A stretch of DNA of 63,793 nucleotides from Methylobacter sp. GTDB taxonomy: Bacteria; Pseudomonadota; Gammaproteobacteria; Methylococcales; Methylomonadaceae. Of the stretch, positions 37,707 through 43,807 are shown piece after piece (within the stretch, counting starts at the first letter, position 1; every line of letters begins with the position of its first letter). Below the pieces are notes generated by a model. It was not told the DNA's origin. It saw nothing but the letters and a program-made list of their open reading frames with translations, and ran no database searches. Location: NCBI RefSeq assembly GCF_004322395.1, contig NZ_SCTW01000121.1:1-63793 (forward strand), read 5' to 3'. The position numbers were made by a program, and so were the translations under genes.

Positions 37707-38053
37707 TTTATTGGTTTGGCTTACATTCAAAACGAATCGATTTTGCTTACAGTATGTAGGTAAAGAGTGTAAACACGGCACGGAAGAAATTGTCGCAGAG
37801 CGGAAGCTTTGCAATTCTTCAGACATCGTAAATATACGTGGCGGACTTTCATAAAAATTGAATATTACTCGGCCGAATCTTGAAAAACACACTCTCTGTA
37901 AGTGTTCTAACCTATTGAAGTAAACTTAAACAAATCTAAAATAATCTGCTCGTTAACTCGCTAATACGTCCGATGTGTTTTTACTTTTACAGAACCCTGC
38001 TTTTTGCATATAACTGACTCTTAATCAAAACCAACCCAATAAAGGTGAACCCG
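37707..38053. other. Intergenic region, no gene seen
   Basis: A 347-bp AT-rich gap between two plus-strand exported-protein genes. I see no open frame with a ribosome binding site, no strong hairpin terminator and no repeat. It presumably holds the promoter of the Met/His-rich protein gene that follows. Confidence 0.5.
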
Positions 38054-38389
38054 ATGAAGCACTTATATAAATCAACTGCCGCTCTGTTGCTGTTATTGTC
38101 CATAAGCATGATGAGTTCCGCAGCAGAACCGCAAAAAACCGACGCGCCAATGAAAGAAAAGGGCATGGGCATGGGCATGATGGAGAACATGACTGAAGAA
38201 CAAAAAGATGAGCATATGCGTTCCATGCAGGAACACATGCTGAAAATGCACGACCTCTCGAATCAGATTTTGTTAGAGAAAGACCCCGCTAAAAAAGAAT
38301 TGTTAAAAAATCAGCAATTGGAGCTTATGAAGGCTCACCACGCTCAAATGAAGGAACACCGTCAAAAAAAGATGCAGGAAAAAAAGTAA
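38054..38389 (+). CDS. Small exported Met/His-rich protein
   Basis: Not assigned to a family. It has 111 residues from the ATG at 38054; AAAGG eight bases upstream supports this rather than the GTG at 38045. A signal peptide (about 1-23, ending SMMSSAA or nearby) leads to a helical mature domain with many methionines and histidines (KGMGMGMMENM, EHMRSMQEHMLKMHDL, MKAHHAQMKEH). That composition and the helical-hairpin pattern resemble periplasmic metal-binding proteins (CpxP/CnrX-like or copper-binding). Metal binding is inferred only from composition. Confidence 0.75.
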   Translation: MKHLYKSTAALLLLLSISMMSSAAEPQKTDAPMKEKGMGMGMMENMTEEQKDEHMRSMQEHMLKMHDLSNQILLEKDPAKKELLKNQQLELMKAHHAQMKEHRQKKMQEKK

Positions 38390-38519
38390 ATATCAAAAAA
38401 CGAAAACTGGAAGCTTTAACCCTAAGCTGCCCGTCCTCTCACGTCTAAGACAATGAAGGGCTACAGGATGATGATATTTTAAGCGATAACACTTTCACAG
38501 TCTCTAAAAAGCCCGACCG

Positions 38520-38690
38520 CTAAGTTTACGCGGGGGCGTCGTACACCGTTCCAATAGAAATACATTTCCTGTAGTCTTTCGTTGTAGCCGGCCACTACCA
38601 AATCAAAAAATGCAATCTTTACAAATTCCATGGCGTAGACCGGGTATTGACCGTTTACCGTTTGATAAATAACGTTATTCGCCAAAATGG
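38520..38690 (+). pseudogene. Decayed Uma2 nuclease gene fragment
   Basis: Plus-strand sequence translates to AGHYQIKKCNLYKFHGV followed by DRVLTVYRLI, which aligns with AGHDQIKKRNLYERHGV and DRVLTVYRLI of the intact Uma2 gene at 40506-41096. The nine residues between these blocks in the intact protein are missing, an in-frame stop occurs just upstream, and only about 57 codons remain. It is a remnant of a related Uma2 gene, not an expressed gene. Confidence 0.75.
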
Positions 38691-38706
38691 CGTGAGCATT
38701 ATAGGG

Positions 38707-38726
38707 GGGCGACCGGCCGGTCGCCC
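38707..38726. repeat. Perfect 20-bp palindrome, family B
   Basis: GGGCGACCGGCCGGTCGCCC followed by TTTATGC. The same unit with one change occurs at 39776-39795, and a looser copy occurs at 20202-20226. It directly follows the Uma2 remnant. Confidence 0.8.
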
Positions 38727-38922
38727 TTTATGCCGATGTATAACAATGCATGAAAGATAAACAATTTGCCTTCATTACATCACTCCTACTGCTTCAGCTT
38801 CCGTTCAGCAAACAAAGCGCATTTTAATATGCATTACAGAAATTATTGTTTTTCATGACAAAAAATTTATCTGTATTACACTTAATTTTATATAAATTAG
38901 TCGCGGAACAGGAAGGTAAAAG

Positions 38923-39099
38923 ATGCTTAACCGAAATCTCGATACATATAATGATATTGCCGCTCCCATGAATCAGGCTTTTGATAATGGTAATTTTTAT
39001 GGACTGGAATATATCCTTGATGAGTTGGTTAGCGAAAAGCCGACGCCTGTAAATCAAAACACGGTAGACTGGTTTGGCGCCACCGATTATTTTGCTTAA
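38923..39099 (+). CDS. 58-residue protein of unknown function
   Basis: A short frame with a strong ribosome binding site (GGAAGG, eight bases before the ATG). The product begins MLNRNLDTYNDIAAPMNQAF, is acidic with no cysteine, and ends VDWFGATDYFA. It has no signal peptide or membrane span. AT-rich sequence upstream could hold a promoter. It lies alone between two palindromic repeats and resembles nothing I recognise. The good start context and ordinary codon use make it more than a chance frame. Confidence 0.5.
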   Translation: MLNRNLDTYNDIAAPMNQAFDNGNFYGLEYILDELVSEKPTPVNQNTVDWFGATDYFA

Positions 39100-39220
39100 A
39101 TATTCTTAATTAACTCAGTGTGATATGAACGGAAAACGTCTTAGGCGCGTGGTCGTCATGGAAATTGGCCATTAATAAAAGCCTCTAACGAATACCAACT
39201 CAACACCCACTTGAGATTTA

Positions 39221-39616
39221 CTATAATTCCGTCGTTTTACCGTCAAAATGTTCGTTGTCGGCCTCTGCGTCGTCGCGGGTATGATGGATGACGCCGTCCC
39301 GATGATTCGGCGGCGCATACAGCGTATAAAGCTTTAGCGGAACATTGCCGGTATTGATGATGTTATGGCTCATCCCGGCCGGGACGATTATCGCGAAACC
39401 GTCCCGAATAGAGGTCCGAACGCCATTAAGAACTACCTCGCCGACGCCCTCTTCTACGCGGAAAAACTGATCAAGCTTGTGGACTTCAGCGCCGATCTCT
39501 TCCTTGGGCTTTAACGCCATCACAACGAGCTGGCAATGTTTTGCTGTGTAAAGCACTCGGCGAAATTCCTCATTCTTGACCGCAAGATCTTCGATATCCT
39601 GCACAAAGCCTTTCAT
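39221..39616 (-). CDS. Cupin domain protein
   Basis: A 131-residue single-domain cupin. The metal-binding motifs are recognisable: EVHKLDQFFRVEEGVGEVVL (first cupin box, with His and Glu) and PAGMSHNIINTG (second box). The C-terminal tail (about 108-131) is rich in His and Asp (NHRDGVIHHTRDDAEADNEH). The start at 39616 (MKGFVQD) has AGGAG five bases upstream; the frame continues eight codons further without such a site. Members of this type are often related to mannose-6-phosphate isomerase, but the substrate is unknown. Confidence 0.85.
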   Translation of the reverse strand: MKGFVQDIEDLAVKNEEFRRVLYTAKHCQLVVMALKPKEEIGAEVHKLDQFFRVEEGVGEVVLNGVRTSIRDGFAIIVPAGMSHNIINTGNVPLKLYTLYAPPNHRDGVIHHTRDDAEADNEHFDGKTTEL

Positions 39617-39775
39617 AACGGCTCCTCTTTTTCGTCTCATGGAAAGAAATACTGCCGCTTTAATTGTTTGAACGGGAATTGAAGCATGAGTTCAAAGCTT
39701 CAGATTTGCTTAGCCAACAGCAATTTCGGCAGCTCTTTCATTTCCTAAAAAATCAGTTGGATTTGATATTTCCAA

Positions 39776-39795
39776 GGGCGACCAGCCGGTCGCCC
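39776..39795. repeat. 20-bp palindrome, family B
   Basis: GGGCGACCAGCCGGTCGCCC followed by TTTATGCG. It is one base different from the copy at 38707-38726 and lies in the gap between the cupin and DUF2171 genes. Confidence 0.8.
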
Positions 39796-39927
39796 TTTAT
39801 GCGCCTGGGTACTACAACGGTCATACCATTTGGATGACAAGCTCGTGGTTTAACATCACTAATTCAGGTATTTCAGTTCACACACTTTGGTTAACTGATT
39901 TTTTAGGATTATAGGCGCACTCGTCTA

Positions 39928-40179
39928 TCACATGGTTGGAGTTGTCGACCACTCTCTCATCGCTTGATCACCCGGACGATCTACTTTAACTTTGCCTCCT
40001 TCGGTTGAGGTTACCCAATTTACCGGAATGTAATGGTGCTGCCCGGTCTTATCTTTATTCAACTTGATGGTATTCTTTCCTTCCATATGATCGACAGTGG
40101 CAAACTGGCCGTCTTGAGAACAGACGACAGGCATACCAGGCTTAATTTTGTCGGTGTTAATCATTGTGGCGGTAGTCAT
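39928..40179 (-). CDS. DUF2171 domain protein
   Basis: An 83-residue protein fitting DUF2171: DKIKPGMPVVCSQDGQFATV, then DHMEGKNTIKLNKDKTGQHH and the closing YIPVNWV segment. This is a small beta-rich PRC-barrel-like fold. Function is unknown; relatives often occur among stress genes. GAGC lies before the ATG. It is monocistronic. Confidence 0.78.
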   Translation of the reverse strand: MTTATMINTDKIKPGMPVVCSQDGQFATVDHMEGKNTIKLNKDKTGQHHYIPVNWVTSTEGGKVKVDRPGDQAMREWSTTPTM

Positions 40180-40505
40180 AGTTTTGCTCCTGTTAGCTCA
40201 ATTTGAGCGGGTTATAGGGATAAGTGATTCAGACAAGGCTTTAGGTTATTCAATTTTTAACCGGATTTATTCTTTACCTGCTTAAATCCCCTTGCCTGTA
40301 TTTTAAATTTATCTCCTTAACCAAGATTCGTCTGTACGATTACCCACAGAAACTGCCGCTCAGCCAGCCGATCACAATAGTAGTGGCCCAGAAGGAAAAA
40401 TCAGCAAGCACTGCAAATTCCCAAAACAGTACCCGGAGCATATAGGGCTGTGTTATGCTTTTTTTCATCAATACCGGTCTGCATGAAATACACGAGGAAA
40501 CTGAT
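40180..40505. other. Intergenic region before the Uma2 gene
   Basis: A 326-bp gap between divergent genes. A minus-strand frame of 33 codons (40340-40441) would give a single membrane span but lacks a ribosome binding site. Nothing else is visible. Confidence 0.45.
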
Positions 40506-41096
40506 ATGGGGTTAGCATTAAAAGATAGTCAGCACCATTGCTACGGCGATTATCTGACTTGGCCTGATGATAATCGCTATGAGCTGATCGACGGCAGCGC
40601 CTATGCGATGTCCCCGGCTCCTGATCTCGCGCATCAGGATGTGGCAGGGGAAATTTATCGGCAGGCGGCTAATGCTCTAACCGGGAAACCGTGCCGTGCT
40701 TTTATTGCCCCGGTCGATGTTCGTCTGCCGAAACAGAATGAAGCGGATGAAAGCATCGATACCGTCGTGCAGCCGGACGTATTGGTGGTCTGCGACAGCA
40801 GCAAGCTGGATCGGCGCGGCGTGCGCGGCGCGCCGGACTGGATCGTGGAAGTGTTGTCGCCATCCACGGCCGGTCACGATCAAATCAAAAAACGTAATCT
40901 TTACGAACGCCATGGCGTAAAAGAATATTGGTTGATTCACCCGATTGATCGAGTGTTGACCGTTTACCGTTTGATCGACGGCGAATACGGCAAGCCCGAG
41001 CTCTACGAATTAAACGGCGAAACTCAGGTCAGCGTGTTGCCGGACATTATGATTCGATGGGATGAATTAGCTGCACGGTTGCCGGTTGATTATTAA
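40506..41096 (+). CDS. Uma2-family putative endonuclease (DUF820)
   Basis: A 196-residue protein of the Uma2 (DUF820) family, a PD-(D/E)XK nuclease fold found in cyanobacteria and many gammaproteobacteria. The core is seen in DVRLPKQNEADESIDTVVQPDVLVVCD (catalytic Asp region in two parts), then GAPDWIVEVLSPSTAGHDQIKK with the E-x-L-S/K pattern, and HGVKEYWLIHPIDRVLTVY. The start at 40506 has GAGGAA nine bases upstream; the frame opens 17 codons earlier. A decayed copy lies 2 kb to the left. The biological role is unknown; these genes behave like mobile or selfish accessory genes. Confidence 0.87.
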   Translation: MGLALKDSQHHCYGDYLTWPDDNRYELIDGSAYAMSPAPDLAHQDVAGEIYRQAANALTGKPCRAFIAPVDVRLPKQNEADESIDTVVQPDVLVVCDSSKLDRRGVRGAPDWIVEVLSPSTAGHDQIKKRNLYERHGVKEYWLIHPIDRVLTVYRLIDGEYGKPELYELNGETQVSVLPDIMIRWDELAARLPVDY

Positions 41097-41138
41097 CGAT
41101 TGGAAACCCAAAAATAGCGACAGCGCCAAAACCGTCTG

Positions 41139-41163
41139 GGACGGAGTTACAAACTCCGTCCCG
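41139..41163. repeat. Hairpin between Uma2 and NlpE-like genes
   Basis: GGGACGGAGTT (41139) and AACTCCGTCCC (41153) form a perfect 11-bp stem between two convergent genes. It could end transcription from either side although no T-run follows, or it may be another dispersed repeat. Confidence 0.55.
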
Positions 41164-41174
41164 CTTGGGGGTGC

Positions 41175-41657
41175 TTAATGTGCCGAATGTGACGGTGCTG
41201 ATTCTGTTGTATCAGTTCTACGTAAAATATAGCGGTCTGCAAGTTTGCCAGAGATACGATTGCCATTGTTATCAAGCTGAATGAGCATTTTTTCGCCGAC
41301 AAAATATTGCCGTGTCGTTGAGCTATCGCGTGGCGTTAAAATAACCGTATTGTTTTCATTATTCGAAGTAAATTTCCCTTTTTCCACAAATTCCCTTTCT
41401 GATTTGCCAACGTATTGGGTAAGCAATATATAACTGTTGTTTTTGTTCAAAGCGAGTGTTGTTTTAACTCCCTTACAGTCATCACAAGGCAAAAAACCGC
41501 GATAAATACCCGGCCAATCAAGGCTATTTTGGCCATGATGCGCATCTATATCCTTTATCTCAGCCGTTTCAGCAAAAACAGAGTTGTACCCCGAAAAAAT
41601 TGCGACGAACAGAAAAAGAGCCAGGATTTGTTTAAATTGTTGTCTAAATGTTCGCAT
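41175..41657 (-). CDS. NlpE-like periplasmic protein
   Basis: A 160-residue exported protein with the NlpE N-terminal domain. The signal peptide (1-29, ending SVFA) has no lipobox cysteine, so unlike E. coli NlpE this one should be soluble. The family motif is GIYRGFLPCDDCKGVKTTLAL, with the CxxC pair, followed by beta-strand repeats and GNRISGKLADRYILRR. In E. coli NlpE reports surface contact and lipoprotein stress to CpxA. Here no cpx genes are nearby. The C-terminal NlpE domain is absent. Confidence 0.8.
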   Translation of the reverse strand: MRTFRQQFKQILALFLFVAIFSGYNSVFAETAEIKDIDAHHGQNSLDWPGIYRGFLPCDDCKGVKTTLALNKNNSYILLTQYVGKSEREFVEKGKFTSNNENNTVILTPRDSSTTRQYFVGEKMLIQLDNNGNRISGKLADRYILRRTDTTESAPSHSAH

Positions 41658-41859
41658 ATTTTTTCCTCAGCAAAACGACGATAATAGTAAAGTGGAACGG
41701 ACAAAGAGTAAGACAGCGAAATCCATCACCGTCAATTCCAAACATCAAACATTGCCCAGACTGTGCATATTAACCCATCCGCAGGTTTCTCGCAGAATCC
41801 ATAGATACTGGTAGTGTCAAAACGTTCGGGATGGGGATACAAATTCCGCTTCTCTTGGG

Positions 41860-42399
41860 TTATTGCCCATAAGTACCGTCCTCCTCAATCCCTGGAAGCA
41901 CCGCCCAATTTGGCGGATAAAGCCTAAGGCGAAGATAGCGGTGAAAGCTCGAATAGGGCCACGCACCGGGATGAGATACCAAACCATGTTTCAACGGGTT
42001 CAAATGAATGTAATCGCAATGTTTTTCGAAGTCACGGTCATCTCGGATTTGGTGTTCCCAATAGCGCGGTTGCCAGATAGTTTGCGCCCGTTTTCGTCGT
42101 TGGGATGGAGAGGGCGGTAATTTTAGGGCATCCGGGCAACGGCAGGTGAAATAGTTTTTGATTGTATTCCAGCGCATCGGATAATCATGTTCGCCCGGCG
42201 GTAACATCCACATACTATGCAGGTGTTCCGGCAGCAGCACAAAGGCATCGATGGTAAAAGGATGAGCCGATTTAACGATTCGGAACGCCGTACGCAACAA
42301 TTCGACATTGTCCGGTTCGCAGAGGAATTTACGTCGCCGAAAAGTCACGACGGTGAAGAAATAAGTGCCGCCGGGAGTTTTAGCGCGACGATATTGCAT
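41860..42399 (-). CDS. REP-associated tyrosine transposase (RAYT)
   Basis: A 179-residue single-copy Y1 HUH transposase of the RAYT type, which nicks single-stranded REP hairpins. The opening YRRAKTPGGTYFFTVVTFRRR, the HUH motif in LLPEHLHSMWMLP, and the catalytic tyrosine in HCDYIHLNPLKHGLV are all present, as is the PRYWEHQIRDDRDFEKH segment. I start at 42399 (MQYRRAK); the frame extends upstream through the REP. Two REP units lie immediately upstream (42417-42450 and 42518-42546), and further copies occur at 959 and 8537, the arrangement expected for a REPtron. Confidence 0.92.
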   Translation of the reverse strand: MQYRRAKTPGGTYFFTVVTFRRRKFLCEPDNVELLRTAFRIVKSAHPFTIDAFVLLPEHLHSMWMLPPGEHDYPMRWNTIKNYFTCRCPDALKLPPSPSQRRKRAQTIWQPRYWEHQIRDDRDFEKHCDYIHLNPLKHGLVSHPGAWPYSSFHRYLRLRLYPPNWAVLPGIEEDGTYGQ

Positions 42400-42416
42400 A
42401 ATGAAGATTCCCCCAA

Positions 42417-42450
42417 GTAGGTCGGGTAACAGCTTTTTCGTTGCCCGACA
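42417..42450. repeat. REP palindrome, family A, beside RAYT gene
   Basis: GTAGGTCGGGTAACAGC at the left and TTGCCCGAC at the right form a hairpin just upstream of the RAYT start. The GTAG tetranucleotide at its foot is the usual RAYT recognition feature. Confidence 0.8.
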
Positions 42451-42517
42451 TTTTAGCATCCGAAGATTGAACAGTGATCAAACTCGAAGTTCGTCACCCC
42501 CTTTGAAACTTGGAAAT

Positions 42518-42546
42518 GTCGGGCATAAACAGCATGCCCGACCTAC
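42518..42546. repeat. REP palindrome, family A, inverted to the first
   Basis: GTCGGGCATAAACAGCATGC then CCGACCTAC: a hairpin whose GTAG foot is on the opposite strand from the unit at 42417. The two form an inverted pair, as in many REPtrons. Confidence 0.8.
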
Positions 42547-42595
42547 GGAACTCTGGACTTTCACCGACATAGTAACGTGCCATGCCCGGCACACA

Positions 42596-42653
42596 CGTCT
42601 GAATTCACCGACCTGCGCTTTTTGCGCAGGTCCGGTGGAATGATGGGTTATGC
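42596..42653 (-). other. attC-like recombination site
   Basis: Minus strand: GCATAAC, then CCATCATTCCACCGGACC, a TGCGC-AAAAA-GCGCA stem loop, GGTCGGTGAATTCAGACG. Arms pair over about 17 bp with two unpaired bases (CACCGGACC against GGTCGGTG), the extrahelical-base pattern that sets strand choice in attC sites. The TIR stop codon TAA lies within GCATAAC. Confidence 0.7.
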
Positions 42654-43559
42654 CGCGGTGGTAACTGCAATATAGATTTGCCTGCATACTTCGTCCTCTC
42701 CGAGAGCACTCCAGTCAACACCTTTCACGTTCAATAGGCTGGGGCTGTACTCGTATACCTCATGCTTTGTGACGCCGCACCAAATCGGCAATACCAGTTG
42801 TGCTTCTTCAAGTATTTCGCGGGTGAAGATAGATTCGAACTCCTTTTTCCCCCATCCGTTATTGACGAAGAAGTTTGGACTCAGGATAAGAACGCATTTT
42901 CTGCACTCCTTCAAACCCTTTTCAATGCTTTGCCGCAAGTTTTCACCGAGTTTTAGGGAAAACTCGTCGTACCAAACCGGACACAACTTTCTTTGCAGGT
43001 TTAGAGCGATTGGTCTTGCAATTGACTCTTTGTCCTTTGAGTCATGGCTGATGAAGGCTTGTGGCTTCTCAAACTGGCTACGACCGAAAGCGTACCTATC
43101 TGCGCGGAACTGCAAGTCATGGCCCATTGTGTCTGCTTCGGATTGAAGCCTCTCAATATCGGATGGCGATAAGTTGGTCTCAGAGTAGAAGAACACCCGG
43201 CGACTGGTGTGTATTGAGAAAAGATCTCTCCAAGACGGGTCGCCAAACAACTGATAATGAATTACGAATGGATTGGAGTTTTCCACTCGCAGTTGTCCCG
43301 GAAATTGTTTGGCGCTAGGGAGGACTATTTCTCCATTGAGATTGAGGCCAGTCTCCCCATAGTTAAGCGATCTGAGAAAGGTTAGAAAGCTTTCGCAGGT
43401 GTGCGCGGCGCCTGGAAAGTAGAACGCAACAAAGGCCGATTTCGCGCTGGCGTCGTATAGAACGGCGCCCTCATACGAATCGCCACCAAGGTCGTACTTA
43501 ATCTTTACCCGGAGGCAATAGTCGAAGTCGGTTTCAAAGTATTGCCTAATCGTGGCCAT
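42648..43559 (-). CDS. TIR-domain protein with novel N-terminal domain
   Basis: A 303-residue protein. Residues 1-165 form a beta-rich domain that I do not recognise (with FVAFYFPGAAHTCESFL and FGDPSWRDLFSI). Residues 166-303 are a TIR_2 domain: QAFISHDSKDKESIARPIAL, WYDEFSLKLGENLRQSIEKG, CVLILSPNFFVNNGW and, for the NADase site, Glu240 in WGKKEFE. Bacterial TIR domains usually cleave NAD+ or make signalling ADP-ribose variants in antiviral defence. There is no signal peptide. The gene occupies an integron-type cassette with only a 21-base leader, so it needs an outside promoter. No ThsA, STING or Argonaute partner is adjacent. Confidence 0.88.
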   Translation of the reverse strand: MATIRQYFETDFDYCLRVKIKYDLGGDSYEGAVLYDASAKSAFVAFYFPGAAHTCESFLTFLRSLNYGETGLNLNGEIVLPSAKQFPGQLRVENSNPFVIHYQLFGDPSWRDLFSIHTSRRVFFYSETNLSPSDIERLQSEADTMGHDLQFRADRYAFGRSQFEKPQAFISHDSKDKESIARPIALNLQRKLCPVWYDEFSLKLGENLRQSIEKGLKECRKCVLILSPNFFVNNGWGKKEFESIFTREILEEAQLVLPIWCGVTKHEVYEYSPSLLNVKGVDWSALGEDEVCRQIYIAVTTAA

Positions 43560-43807
43560 GGCTAGGTATGAGCGGCATAACTAATATTAAACATCCTAAT
43601 AGACGTATAACATTGCGTCAAAGATTTACCTAATGCCTTATAAAAATTAAAAATCTTTGTACTTTTATTGAATCGCATATATTTAGTGCATCCTAAAACA
43701 AATCCGGATAGCGTCATATAAAGTGCGGATAATTTACGTATTAACACTTACAACGGGAAAGATAGTAATCTTAAACGCTAGACACCGCAATCTTTTAGAG
43801 CTTATGC

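Larger units (their letters stand above)
42596..43580 (-). mobile_element. Solitary integron-type gene cassette carrying the TIR gene
   Basis: A 985-bp unit read on the minus strand. It begins G|TTATGC (43581/43580), 21 bases before the TIR start codon, and ends in an attC-like site whose first arm is GCATAAC (42653-42647). The two seven-mers are complementary, as required when the first bases of an integrated cassette come from its own attC. The opposite end stops at GACG|TGTGTG (42596/42595), where the flank no longer matches. One promoterless gene, a short leader, and a stop codon inside the attC arm are all typical of cassettes. No integrase or second attC is seen. Confidence 0.72.

Noticed and set aside
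40340-40441. 33-codon minus-strand frame with one membrane span
   Set aside because: No ribosome binding site and too short to separate from chance.
42551-42595. Possible group II intron fragment (GTGTGCCGGGC ... CGGTGAAAGTCC) after the cassette
   Set aside because: GTGYG-like start and GGTGAAAGTCC resemble intron parts, but only about 45 bases remain before the REP and no reverse transcriptase or domain V hairpin is present.
42648-43559. Thoeris system
   Set aside because: No ThsA (SIR2/SLOG) gene is adjacent; neighbours are a RAYT and a Lon-like protease.
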